A DNA stretch of 64,000 nucleotides. Origin: Mycobacterium sp. E2479. GTDB lineage: Bacteria; Actinomycetota; Actinomycetes; Mycobacteriales; Mycobacteriaceae. A program made the position numbers and the translations under genes. Every line of letters starts with the position of its first letter. Positions within the stretch are counted from its first letter, which is position 1. Below, one piece after another: positions 41,892 to 50,325 of the stretch. Location of the stretch: assembly GCF_001667925.1 (NCBI RefSeq), contig NZ_LZJR01000154.1, positions 1-64,000 of the forward strand, written 5' to 3'. Under the pieces are notes generated by a model that was given only the letters and a program-made list of their open reading frames with translations, ran no database searches and had not been told where the DNA came from.

Positions 41892-43654
41892 GACGTGCCC
41901 CCGACTTGGCCCGACCGCACGGCGCCGACCGACTGCGAGTCCGCGAATTCGGCGTAGGTGAGGCAATCGGCCAGCAGTGATTCGTGCGTGCCCACGCCCA
42001 CCAGGTTTCCGTTGTCGATAACGATCACCTGGTCGGCTTTGGATGCGATCGAGATACGTTGGGTGACAACGACGATGGTGGCATTGCCGGAAGCCTCCTG
42101 CAGTGACGCGCGGACCCGGGCGTCGGTGCGCGCGTCGAGCGCGGCGAACGGGTCGTCGAATAGATAAATGGCCGGCCGGCGGATTACCGCCCGTGCGATG
42201 GCGAGTCGTTGCCGCTGACCGCCGGAGAAGTTGATGCCGCCCTGGGCCACGCGCATGTGCAGCCCATCGTCGTGGGCACGCACGAAATCGTCTGCCGCGG
42301 CGATCCGCAACGCTTCCCACATCTGTTCGTCGGTGACTGACTGGTGTGGTGCAGCGCCGTACCGCAGGTTGTCGGCAACCGTTCCGGAAAACAGGTAGCC
42401 GCGCTGGGGAACCAGCCCAATCGCCGACCACAACCGCTCGGTCTGGTAATCGCGGACGTCGATGCCGTCGACCGTGACGGCTCCGCCGGTCACGTCGTAG
42501 AGCCGACAGATCAGCGAGACCAGCGTCGACTTGCCCGAACCGGTGCCGCCGACGATGGCGGTGGTGGCTCCGGGCAGCGCGGTGAACGAAATATTCTGCA
42601 GCACCGGGCGATCGGCGCCCGGATAGGTGAACGTCGCGCCGTCCAAACGTATCGTCCCGGTGATCGCTCCGCGGGGGGACAGCGGATTCGGAGGGTCAAT
42701 TACGGCGGGGCGGGTGGCGAGCACCTCGGTGATCCGTTCGGCGCAGACGGCGGCCCGCGGCAACACCACCAGCGTCATCGTCGCCATCAACACCGCCATC
42801 AGGATCTGGGTGAAGTAGGCCAGGAAGGCGGTCAACGAGCCGACCTGCATCTGGCCGCGGTCGATGCGCAACCCGCCGAACCAGATCAGCGCGACGCTGG
42901 ACACGTTGATGGTCAGCGTGGTCACCGGCAGCATCAACGCCTGCCAGTTGCCCGCGGTCAGTGCGGTCTTCGACAGCGCGGTGTTGGCGCGGGCGAAGCG
43001 GTCGCGCTCGAAATCTTCGCGGGCGAATGCGCGGACGACCCGGACGCCCGCCAGCTGGTCGCGCATCACCCTGTTGATGCCGTCGATCAGGCCCTGCATT
43101 CGGCGGAACAGGGGCAGCATGTGCGACATCACCCAGTAATTGGCCACGGCCATTATCGGCACGCTGACCAACAAGAGCCACGTCAGCGCGGCCTCCTGAC
43201 GGATGGCCATGAAGATCCCGCCGAGGCACATGATCGGGGCCGTCACCAGAACGGTGCCGGTGATCTGGACCAGATATTGGATCTGCCGCACATCGTTGGT
43301 GCTGCGCGTGAGTAGCGTCGGCGCTCCGAATCGGGCGGTCTCGCGCTCGGAAAAGGTGGTGACGTGTTCGAACATCGCCGCGCGTAGGTCGCGTCCAAAG
43401 CCCATCCCGGTGCGCGAGCCGAAATAGACGGCCCCGACCGAGCACAACACTTGCAAGGCGGTGACCCCGAGCATCACCATGCCGAGCCGGACGATCGTGG
43501 TGGTGTCGCCCTTGGCGATGCCCTGATCGATGATGGCGGCGTTGACCGTCGGCAGATACAGCGATGCGAGGTTGCTGACCAGCTGCAGCGCCATCAGCAC
43601 CGCGACCAGCCGTCGGTACGGCTGGATGTACTGGCGCAGCAGTGCCAGGAGCAT
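41888..43654 (-). CDS. ABC exporter half-transporter (Rv1273c type), degenerate Walker B partner
   Basis: A 588-residue half-transporter: membrane domain 1-310, ATPase with Walker A GGTGSGKST, signature FSGGQRQRLAIARA, and Walker B AIYLFDDPFAALD, where Asp replaces the catalytic Glu; the H-loop His is replaced in VVTQRISIASKAD. Such asymmetry is typical of heterodimeric exporters, where one ATP site is degenerate. The ATG at 43654 (MLLALLRQYI) is chosen over the longer open frame. It is transcribed first, with the Rv1272c-type gene coupled behind it, and is divergent from lprB. Confidence 0.9.
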   Translation of the reverse strand: MLLALLRQYIQPYRRLVAVLMALQLVSNLASLYLPTVNAAIIDQGIAKGDTTTIVRLGMVMLGVTALQVLCSVGAVYFGSRTGMGFGRDLRAAMFEHVTTFSERETARFGAPTLLTRSTNDVRQIQYLVQITGTVLVTAPIMCLGGIFMAIRQEAALTWLLLVSVPIMAVANYWVMSHMLPLFRRMQGLIDGINRVMRDQLAGVRVVRAFAREDFERDRFARANTALSKTALTAGNWQALMLPVTTLTINVSSVALIWFGGLRIDRGQMQVGSLTAFLAYFTQILMAVLMATMTLVVLPRAAVCAERITEVLATRPAVIDPPNPLSPRGAITGTIRLDGATFTYPGADRPVLQNISFTALPGATTAIVGGTGSGKSTLVSLICRLYDVTGGAVTVDGIDVRDYQTERLWSAIGLVPQRGYLFSGTVADNLRYGAAPHQSVTDEQMWEALRIAAADDFVRAHDDGLHMRVAQGGINFSGGQRQRLAIARAVIRRPAIYLFDDPFAALDARTDARVRASLQEASGNATIVVVTQRISIASKADQVIVIDNGNLVGVGTHESLLADCLTYAEFADSQSVGAVRSGQVGGTS

Positions 43655-43836
43655 TGGGTAACTGTCGCATACCGTCCACCCGGCCGTCCTCGCCAACCAC
43701 CGGACGGTCAAGGTTCGCCCAGCGCTTGTTGGCAGCCTGGAATTACCTGCTCAGGCGCGTCGGTGGTTGACCCGCTGGGCTGCCGCTACAGTGCATCGTG
43801 TGGACCAGCAGCGGGCGGAACGGAAGCAGGGCAGCG

Positions 43837-44394
43837 GTGCGGCGTGACACGAGGGCGCTGGCTCTCGTGGCGTCAGCATTGACGATCCTGATCCCCGCGG
43901 CCGCGGGCTGCTCGGATTCCGGCGGCAACAAGCCGGGAGCGACGGCGTCGTCGACACCGCAGAGCGGCCAGGGCAGCCACGGCGCGATGTTCCCGCAGTG
44001 CGGCGGCATCAGCGACCAGACCGTGGCCGAGCTCACCAGGGTCAACGGACTGATCAACACCGCCCGCAACTCCGTGGGGTGCCAGTGGCTCGCGGGCGGT
44101 GGCATCCTCGGTCCGCACTTCTCTTTCTCGTGGTATCGCGGTAGCCCCATCGGGCGCGAGCGCAAAACCGAGGAACTCTCGCGTGCCAGCGTCGACGACA
44201 TCAACATCAACGGCCACAGCGGTTTCATCGCCATCGGTAACGAGCCCAACCTGGGCGACTCGCTGTGTGAGGTGGGCATTCAGTTTCAGGACGACTTCAT
44301 CGAGTGGTCAATCAGTTTCAGTCAGAAGCCGTTCCCGCCGCCATGTGACATAGCGAAAGAGTTGGCTCGTCAATCGATTGCGAACTCGAAATGA
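43837..44394 (+). CDS. lprB: LprB lipoprotein (DUF3558-type)
   Basis: A 185-residue lipoprotein with lipobox AAGC (Cys at residue 25) and a DUF3558-like domain (FPQCGGISDQTVAELTRVNGLI, NSVGCQWLAGGG, GDSLCEVGIQF, PPPCDIAKELARQSI). The conserved Cys residues suggest extracytoplasmic disulfides. The GTG at 43837 gives a 25-residue signal peptide as in Mtb; a longer GTG start at 43798 is possible and sits 5 nt after a TACAGT -10 (43787-43792), so a leaderless 198-residue form cannot be excluded. Function unknown. lprC overlaps its stop (ATGA). Confidence 0.85.
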   Translation: MRRDTRALALVASALTILIPAAAGCSDSGGNKPGATASSTPQSGQGSHGAMFPQCGGISDQTVAELTRVNGLINTARNSVGCQWLAGGGILGPHFSFSWYRGSPIGRERKTEELSRASVDDININGHSGFIAIGNEPNLGDSLCEVGIQFQDDFIEWSISFSQKPFPPPCDIAKELARQSIANSK

Positions 44395-44963
44395 CGGCCG
44401 CGATGCGCGCCGGATCGCGCAGCAGAAGGACAGCCCGCAATGCGGCAACGGCATTGCTTGCCGCGTTGCTGGTGTTGACTGGCTGCTCCCGCTCGATCGG
44501 AGGCAACGCGGTCAAGGCTGGTGGCAATGTGCCCCGCAACAACAACTCCCAGCAGCAGTATCCGAACCTGCTCAAGGAATGCGAGGTCTTGACCAGCGAT
44601 ATCCTCGCCAAAACCGTGGGCGCCGACCCGCTCGACATCCAGAGCACGTTCGTCGGTGCGATCTGCCGCTGGCAGGCAGCCAACCCGGCCGGCCTGATCG
44701 ACATCACCCGGTTCTGGTTCGAGCAGGGCAGCCTGTCCAACGAGCGCAAGGTGGCCGAATTCTTGAAGTACAAGATCGAGACGCGTTCGATCGCCGGCAT
44801 CGACTCGATCGTGATGCGGCCCGACGACGCGAACGGTGCGTGCGGCGTTGCCAGCGATGCGGCCGGGGTGGTCGGATGGTGGATCAACCCGCAGGCGCCG
44901 GGCATCGATGCGTGCGGACAGGCCATCAAGCTGATGGAGCTGACGCTGGCCACCAACTCCTAG
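44391..44963 (+). CDS. lprC: LprC lipoprotein (DUF3558-type)
   Basis: A 190-residue lipoprotein with lipobox LTGC (Cys at residue 32) and a DUF3558 domain (LLKECEVLTSDILAKTVGADPLDIQS, GAICRWQAANPAGLIDITRFWFEQGSLSNERKVAEFL, GACGVASDAAGVVGWW, IDACGQAIKLMELTL). It is paralogous to LprB and coupled to it by ATGA; the pair probably acts together at the cell envelope. Function unknown. The stop codon is the edge of a repeat element. Confidence 0.87.
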   Translation: MTAAMRAGSRSRRTARNAATALLAALLVLTGCSRSIGGNAVKAGGNVPRNNNSQQQYPNLLKECEVLTSDILAKTVGADPLDIQSTFVGAICRWQAANPAGLIDITRFWFEQGSLSNERKVAEFLKYKIETRSIAGIDSIVMRPDDANGACGVASDAAGVVGWWINPQAPGIDACGQAIKLMELTLATNS

Positions 44964-45008
44964 CGGCGATCGCAAGCGCGGCGAAGCCGGGCGCGGCGGG
45001 TCGCCGCC
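44963..45008. repeat. Single diverged copy of the palindromic repeat, inverted orientation
   Basis: GCGGCGA (44963-44969) and TCGCCGC (45001-45007) are outer arms around a GC-rich centre. The reverse complement aligns closely with the 35291-35334 copy by eye, including the CGCCCGGCT and CGCCGCGCT blocks. It lies between the converging lprC and sixA genes and may act as a terminator. Confidence 0.65.
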
Positions 45009-45027
45009 AACGACTAGCCTGCCGACC

Positions 45028-45531
45028 TCAGCGCGGCACCTCGAAGTCGATCAGCGTCGCCGTCCCGAGTTCCAGCTCTTTCCAGGCGCACGGCACCGTG
45101 AGCACCGCTATCGCCGACGTCGGAAACTTGGCCGAAATACGTTCGGCTGCAGTATTGTTCGTATCCGGCGCTGCGCCGAGGCCCAGTGCCAGGGCCGACA
45201 TCGTCGGCTCATGCCCGATCACCAGCAGCGTGCCGACGTCGTCGTCCACCGTGGTGATCTCGTCGATCATCGTGCCCGGGGTGGTCGCATAGAGACGTTC
45301 GCTGTATCGCACCGGCGCCTCGATACGGGTGTTCAGCAGCGTCTCACGGGTGCGTGTCGCCGTGGAGCAGAGCACGCGCTCGACAGTGGGCGCATGAGCA
45401 CGCAGCCAGTCGCCGGCGAGGCCGGCCTGCCGGATGCCGCGCGGTGCCAACGGCCTCTCATGGTCGGCCACGCCAGGCGGGTAATCGGACTTCGCATGCC
45501 GCATCAACAGCAAGGTGCGGTGACCAGTCAC
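45028..45531 (-). CDS. SixA-type phosphohistidine phosphatase (Rv1276c)
   Basis: A 167-residue branch-2 histidine phosphatase. The catalytic motif is LLMRHAKSDYP (His at about residue 11), with the second conserved His in LVIGHEPTMSALALGL. The small size without extra domains is typical of SixA, which removes phosphate from phosphohistidine in E. coli; the target here is unknown. The GTG start lies 8 nt after TAATCT, giving a leaderless message. It converges on lprC. Confidence 0.9.
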   Translation of the reverse strand: MTGHRTLLLMRHAKSDYPPGVADHERPLAPRGIRQAGLAGDWLRAHAPTVERVLCSTATRTRETLLNTRIEAPVRYSERLYATTPGTMIDEITTVDDDVGTLLVIGHEPTMSALALGLGAAPDTNNTAAERISAKFPTSAIAVLTVPCAWKELELGTATLIDFEVPR

Positions 45532-45539
45532 GAAAAATC

Positions 45540-45545
45540 AGATTA
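45540..45545 (-). promoter_or_regulatory. -10 element of leaderless sixA-type gene
   Basis: On the minus strand TAATCT, then GATTTTTC, then GTG at 45531; no ribosome site is visible. Confidence 0.45.
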
Positions 45546-45741
45546 ATCAGTGCGGCCCCGAGACGGCTACGCCGAGTGCTCGTCACCATCATCATGATCA
45601 TTGCCTGATTGACAGGACCCGCTCGTGAACGCGCGGCAATCCCGTAGCGAGGCCTGACTGAGAAAATCGGGCAAGACATTTCCCTGGGACGCGCTTGACT
45701 CCTGGTTAGGCTGACTAGCAGTTCGGCATGAGGAGCCGCCG

Positions 45742-47265
45742 GTGATCACGTTGGACCGCTTGGTGAACGTGCTGGGTGGTTATGGAGTCCGCTTGCGTTG
45801 GTCGTCGGTGCCCAGGTCGACCGAATTGCGCAGCGTGGTGATCCACGAACCCGCGTCGGACCGTGTGGCGGTAGGCGATGTTCTGCTGGCCATCGGTGCC
45901 GGTTCCCTTGGCGAAGCGGTGCAGTGGGCTGCTTCAGCGCGCGCTGTCGTGGTGTTGGTGCGCGCCGGTGAGGAACCGATCGCGTTTGACGAGGACGCCG
46001 AAATCGGCGCGGTCATGGTCGTCGACCCGACGCTGACGTGGAGCGAGGTGAGTACGGTCGTCTACGGACTGGTGCTCGAGGGCCGTGAGACTGAATCCGG
46101 TCGTGGCCCAACGGATCTGTTCGCGCTGGCCGATAGCCTCGCGGACGCCGTGGGCAGCCCGGTTGTCATTCACGATGGGCGGTTGCGGGTGCTGGCGTAT
46201 TCGAAACTGCAACAGCATGCCGACCCGGCGCGGGTGCAGACCATCTTGGCACGACAGACACCGGAGCAGCTGCGCGCTGTGTTCGATGCGCGGGGCGTAT
46301 TCGCACACCTGGGGGTCTCCGACGAGCCGCTGTTTGTCCCCGAGGACTCCGAACATGGCTTGATCGGGCGCATGGTGGTGGCCGTGCGCTCCGGGGGAGA
46401 GCTGATCGGGTCGGTGTGGGTGGCGTGTTCGGCGCCGCTGGACGAAGCGGCGCGCACCGCCTTGGCCGACAGTGCGCACACGGTGGCCCTGCATCTTCTG
46501 CGGTCACGAGCCAGCGCGGACTTGGAGCGCCAAGTCGAATCCGAACTGGTGATGCGGTTGCTGGAGGGCACGGCTGATGCCGCGATGGTGGCGAGCAGGC
46601 TGGGTTTGCCGCATGACGGTTTGAGAGTTATTGCGCTGCAGGCGTTCATCGGCGATGAGCGCGATGCCGCCCTGTTGATGGCGTTCGAGCGCGCCACTGC
46701 CGGGTTCGGCTGGTCACGGCCTGGTCGCAGCGCTTTGGCGGCCAATATCGTCTACACGCTGCTTCCGGGTGGGCAGGCGGCGTCGGCGAGGCGCTGGGTA
46801 ACCGGTCTGCGCGCGGCCCTCCCCGAACAGGTGACGATGTTGGCCGGCGTCAGTGGTGCGGCTGAGGTGACGGACCTCGCCGCCGCACGCCGGGAAGCCG
46901 AGGAATGTCTTGCGCTGCATGAGATGTCACCCGAGGCCACGCCTCCGGTCTATGACGAGTCATGGGCCGACATCCTGCTGCAGCGGTTGCGCACTGCGGC
47001 GCGCTCAGGCCGCTCGCCATCCCGTGGCCCGGTGGTCGAGCTCGGCCGCCATGACCGCGCCCACGGGACCGATTACGTGGCCACGCTGCGCGCATGGCTG
47101 GAGGCCCAGGGTGACCCGACCGAGGCCGGTGAACGGCTGGGAGTGCACGAAAACACCGTGCGTTACCGACTGCGCAAGATGGCCGAAATCACCAATCTGC
47201 CGCTAGACGATGCCAGGAAGCGGCTGGCGATGATGATAGAACTCGCGGCCATCGACACAGATTGA
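45742..47265 (+). CDS. PucR/CdaR-family transcriptional regulator
   Basis: A 507-residue regulator. The N-terminal PucR-type domain (TLDRLVNVLGGYGVRLRW, GDVLLAIGAG) is followed by a GAF-like middle (SPVVIHDGRLRVLAYSK) and the C-terminal PucR helix-turn-helix GERLGVHENTVRYRLRKMAEITN at about 465-490. Such proteins often govern purine, proline or D-amino-acid catabolism. The GTG at 45742 has GAGGAG about 7 nt upstream. It is the first gene of a block absent from Mtb between sixA and Rv1277. The DadA-like oxidase 1 kb downstream is a plausible target (inference). Confidence 0.85.
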   Translation: MITLDRLVNVLGGYGVRLRWSSVPRSTELRSVVIHEPASDRVAVGDVLLAIGAGSLGEAVQWAASARAVVVLVRAGEEPIAFDEDAEIGAVMVVDPTLTWSEVSTVVYGLVLEGRETESGRGPTDLFALADSLADAVGSPVVIHDGRLRVLAYSKLQQHADPARVQTILARQTPEQLRAVFDARGVFAHLGVSDEPLFVPEDSEHGLIGRMVVAVRSGGELIGSVWVACSAPLDEAARTALADSAHTVALHLLRSRASADLERQVESELVMRLLEGTADAAMVASRLGLPHDGLRVIALQAFIGDERDAALLMAFERATAGFGWSRPGRSALAANIVYTLLPGGQAASARRWVTGLRAALPEQVTMLAGVSGAAEVTDLAAARREAEECLALHEMSPEATPPVYDESWADILLQRLRTAARSGRSPSRGPVVELGRHDRAHGTDYVATLRAWLEAQGDPTEAGERLGVHENTVRYRLRKMAEITNLPLDDARKRLAMMIELAAIDTD

Positions 47266-47374
47266 TCGAGGCCGCTGTCGGCACCCGACAAACCGAGGCG
47301 GCGTCGTTGTCCGGTTGCGGCAAAGCTTTCGGCAGCGATCCACACCATCATGAAGGTTGCCAACTCAGAGGGCA

Positions 47375-47421
47375 GGTTTGAGGGAAGGCGGGTTCACGCC
47401 GCCCTCGCCATACCTCAAACC
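47375..47421. promoter_or_regulatory. Perfect 9-bp inverted repeat with internal hairpin upstream of the Rv1733c-type gene
   Basis: GGTTTGAGG (47375-47383) pairs with CCTCAAACC (47413-47421). Inside, GAGGG...CCCTC and GGCG...CGCC can form a second stem. It starts 110 nt after the regulator stop and ends 30 nt before the next ATG, so it may be a terminator, an operator or an mRNA leader element. Confidence 0.5.
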
Positions 47422-47450
47422 CACGAAGAATCGCCGATAGGAAACGTTCG

Positions 47451-48080
47451 ATGTCCACCTCAGACCCCGATCATCGATCGATCGCCGACCGCCGACCGGA
47501 TGATGACTCCGCGATGGAGACCTTCAGCGTGCGTTTGCCGTGGAGGTTGTTCATGCGCCTGTTTGGCCGTAATCCGCTGATACGCACGACGGACCGGGTG
47601 GAGGCAATGGTTTTGGCGTTGGTCGTTGCGGCGTCGCTGATCGCCGTGCCTATCAGTGCAGCCGTGGGCACAGCGGTCCACGATTCTCGAAGCCGGCTCT
47701 ATGCCGAGCAGGTCCAAACTCGTCACCCGGTGACCGCGACTGTTACCGGAGGCAGTCACCCTGGCCGCAACCTTGAAAGCCCCACCGTGACCGTTCCGGC
47801 CCGATGGTTTGCCGCCGGGACCGAACGCACCGGCGACGTCACCGCGCCGCTGACAGCCAACATCGGCGACGATATTGAGATATGGGTCGATGACGAGGGC
47901 GTCCCGGTCGCCCGACCGGTGAACACGGCCCGCGACGACGCGCTGGCCTTCGCAGTAGCGACCTGGTGGGCCGTGAGCCTCTTGGCGGTCGCCCTGTTCG
48001 CCCGGGTACGTATCACGCTTGACCGGCTCCGCTACGACGGATGGCAACAGAGCTTCGACCGCCTCGTCGAGCGACGATAA
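47451..48080 (+). CDS. Rv1733c-family two-TM membrane protein
   Basis: A 209-residue protein. Residues 25-75 (RLPWRLFMRLFGRNPLIRTTDRVEAMVLALVV...) and AAVGTAVHDSRSRLYAEQVQTRHPVTATV match the pattern of Mtb Rv1733c, a DosR-regulon latency antigen. Two membrane segments (about 50-72 and 165-187) flank an extracytoplasmic domain of about 95 residues. No DosR box (GGGAC...GTCCC palindrome) is visible upstream, so regulation may differ. Function unknown for the family. AGGAAA lies about 8 nt before the ATG. A terminator follows directly. Confidence 0.82.
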   Translation: MSTSDPDHRSIADRRPDDDSAMETFSVRLPWRLFMRLFGRNPLIRTTDRVEAMVLALVVAASLIAVPISAAVGTAVHDSRSRLYAEQVQTRHPVTATVTGGSHPGRNLESPTVTVPARWFAAGTERTGDVTAPLTANIGDDIEIWVDDEGVPVARPVNTARDDALAFAVATWWAVSLLAVALFARVRITLDRLRYDGWQQSFDRLVERR

Positions 48081-48111
48081 GCAAGCGCGCGCCTGCTTCG
48101 ATCCCCAACCC

Positions 48112-48146
48112 AGTCCCGCGGTGCGCGTCCGCGGGATTGAGTTTTC
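48112..48146 (+). terminator. Intrinsic terminator after the Rv1733c-family gene
   Basis: AGTCCCGCGG (48112-48121) pairs with CCGCGGGATT (48129-48138), ten pairs with one G-T, loop TGCGCGT, followed by GAGTTTTCC. It separates the membrane-protein gene from the oxidase gene at 48323. Confidence 0.65.
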
Positions 48147-48322
48147 CTACCTACGAGGCGCTCTCGTCGCTCAGGCTGTGGTCGCTTCGGGTGCGCCGCG
48201 GCAACACGTTGTCGGGCGGCGACAATGCTTCGCACTGTCGTTGTCGGTTTCCGGCAAACACCGATGTGCCCGTGCAGCCCACCATGGAATTACCAAGTCA
48301 AATTCAGTTGCGGAGGTGTGCG

Positions 48323-49588
48323 ATGGGTAGCGTCGAGCGCATTGAGGGCGGACCCAGGTCGGCGATCGTCATCGGCGCCGGCATCGTCGGATTGTCAACG
48401 GCGTGGTTCTTACAGGAGCGCGGCGTCGATGTCACGGTGATCGACCGCACCGGCGTTGCGGCCGGTGCGTCGTGGGGTAACGCCGGCTGGATCGCCCCGG
48501 GGCTGACCCTTCCGTTGAACTCCCCGGCGGTACTTCGCGGGGGGCTCCGTTCCCTTTTCGACTCGACAGCTCCGTTACACATGCAGCTGACCGCCGACGC
48601 GCACCTGGGTGTCTTCTTGATGCAGTTTCTGGCCAATTGCCGGCGATCGTCGTGGCAACGGGCGATGCGAGCCAACGTCGCGCTCAACGAGGAAAGCATC
48701 GAAGCTTTCGACGTGCTCACCGCCAATGGAGTCGATGCTCCGGTGACCGACTCGCCAATCACCGCGGTGTTTCGCAGCACCGAAGCGGCGCAGCGCCTGA
48801 TGGACACGCTCCATCAGCTTGAAAACGCCGGTCAGACAATGTATGTCACCGCCCTGGCTGGCGAGGCGTTGCGCGAGCAAGTGCCCCTGGCATCGCCGGC
48901 GGTCACCGCCGGGCTGAACATCAATGGTCAGCGCTTCGTTGACCCGCGACGGTTCGTGGAAGCCCTGGGCCGTTCGGTGGTGTCTCGTGGGGCCGCTGTG
49001 CGCACTCTGGAGATCGACGACGTGGTCAGCACGCGCTACGGCGCTATGGTTTACCCGCGCCGCAGCACCCCGCTGTTCGCGGACGCCGCGGTGATTGCCA
49101 CCGGGGCACGGCTGCCACGGTTGGCCAGCCGGTGGCTGCCGGTCCCGGTGCACGCCGGTCGCGGCTACTCGTTCACCGTCCCCGTGGATCGCCCGGTATC
49201 GGGCCCCATCTACCTGCCGGACGCACGGGTAGCGTGCACGCCCTACAAAGGCGCGCTGCGGGTTTCGGGCACCCTGGAATTCCGCCAGCCGCGCGAAGCT
49301 CGCGCCGCCCAACGGGTGGAGGCCATCGTCGCGTCAGTCAGCCCCTTGCTGGATGGAGCACGCTGGGACGTGCGCAGCAATCTGTGGGTGGGTGCGCGCC
49401 CGGTCACCCCCGATGGCCGGGCATTGATCGGTGAGGTGGCCCGTGACGTGTACGTGGCGGGCGGGCACGGCATGTGGGGCTTAGCGCACGGCCCCGTGAC
49501 GGGTCGACTGCTAGCCGAACAGATCACCACCGGCAAGCAACCCGAGGCACTGCGCGATTTCGATCCGTTGCGCCGAACCGGACGCTAA
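48323..49588 (+). CDS. DadA-like FAD-dependent D-amino-acid dehydrogenase/oxidase
   Basis: A 421-residue DAO-fold flavoprotein. The dinucleotide loop is AIVIGAGIVGLSTAWFLQERGVDVTVID (residues 14-41), then GASWGNAGWIAPGLTLPLNSP as in DadA, and the C-terminal GARPVTPDGRALIGEV and AGGHGMWGLAHGPVTGRLLAEQI. It should deaminate a D-amino acid (or oxidise a secondary amine) to the keto acid, passing electrons to the respiratory chain. The ATG at 48323 has GGAGGTG six nt upstream. It is probably transcribed alone; a PucR regulator lies upstream in the same block. Confidence 0.87.
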   Translation: MGSVERIEGGPRSAIVIGAGIVGLSTAWFLQERGVDVTVIDRTGVAAGASWGNAGWIAPGLTLPLNSPAVLRGGLRSLFDSTAPLHMQLTADAHLGVFLMQFLANCRRSSWQRAMRANVALNEESIEAFDVLTANGVDAPVTDSPITAVFRSTEAAQRLMDTLHQLENAGQTMYVTALAGEALREQVPLASPAVTAGLNINGQRFVDPRRFVEALGRSVVSRGAAVRTLEIDDVVSTRYGAMVYPRRSTPLFADAAVIATGARLPRLASRWLPVPVHAGRGYSFTVPVDRPVSGPIYLPDARVACTPYKGALRVSGTLEFRQPREARAAQRVEAIVASVSPLLDGARWDVRSNLWVGARPVTPDGRALIGEVARDVYVAGGHGMWGLAHGPVTGRLLAEQITTGKQPEALRDFDPLRRTGR

Positions 49589-49719
49589 CCGCTCACGAGA
49601 AACCTCCAACCGCACCGGAGCTTCGCCCACCAAGGGCCTCCGAGTCGTCAGCGGCGGCTGCCTACCTTGGCCCGCCTCTGACGACGCTCCCCCGATAAAC
49701 GAAAGGACACCCACTCAAA

Positions 49720-50235
49720 ATGACCAGCACTGAATCCGTCTGGATGACACGACAGCACTACAACCGCCTGCGGAATCAACTCAACGCGTTGCGGTCAGGG
49801 CTGATCGTTGAAATTCCGGACGACTCAATGGACTTCGACGCGAACCGCATAGCGCTGCAACGACGTATCCGCGCAATCCAGAACCTTCTGACCAAGGCGG
49901 TCATCAGCGAGAATCCTGCCGATGACCCCACCGCCGAACCGGGCATGGTTTTGACCATCCGCTACGACGTCACCGGCGAGACCGAAACGTTCCTCTTGGG
50001 CAGACGCGGCAGCGAAGGCGCCGACGTCAAGGTCTACTCGATGGCGTCGCCGTTGGGCCGTGCAATAGCCGGCGCGCGCCCCGGCGACCAGCGCATCTAC
50101 TCGATTCCCGATGAGACAGGACGACTGGTGACGCTGCTGGAGGCCGTGCCCTATGAGATGTACCGAACGAAGTGCGCCCGGTCGCAGTCAGCCCGCCGCG
50201 CGCCGATGTCAACAGCGACTCAAGCACCTTACTAA
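49720..50235 (+). CDS. GreA/GreB/Rnk-like protein, copy 1
   Basis: A 171-residue protein with a short predicted N-terminal coiled coil (VWMTRQHYNRLRNQLNALR ... ANRIALQRRIRAIQNLLTKAVI, about 8-65) and a Gre-type FKBP-like C-terminal domain (EPGMVLTIRYDVTGETETFLLG, YSMASPLGRAIAGARPGDQRIYSIP). It should bind RNA polymerase. At the coiled-coil tip GreA has an acidic N-A-E-Y motif; here M-D-F-D keeps acidic residues. A 25-residue tail after LLEAVPYEMY is unique to this copy. AAAGGA lies about 13 nt before the ATG. Copy 2 follows after 90 nt. Confidence 0.78.
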   Translation: MTSTESVWMTRQHYNRLRNQLNALRSGLIVEIPDDSMDFDANRIALQRRIRAIQNLLTKAVISENPADDPTAEPGMVLTIRYDVTGETETFLLGRRGSEGADVKVYSMASPLGRAIAGARPGDQRIYSIPDETGRLVTLLEAVPYEMYRTKCARSQSARRAPMSTATQAPY

Positions 50236-50325
50236 CAGATATCGTCCGGAGACCAACCGCACCAGCGACTTTCGCGTCCCCGAGGCCGCGACCGCAAACC
50301 CCCTCACATTAGGAGAGCAACGACC

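Noticed and set aside
39978..42431. 817-residue version of the Rv1272c-type transporter
   Set aside because: The first 180 residues overlap the partner gene in another frame and are Arg/Pro-rich; the GTG at 41891 with GTGA coupling gives the normal length.
43787..43836. Leaderless 198-residue form of lprB from GTG 43798
   Set aside because: The -10 spacing (5 nt) is slightly short and the longer n-region is atypical for a signal peptide; kept only as an alternative to the 43837 start.
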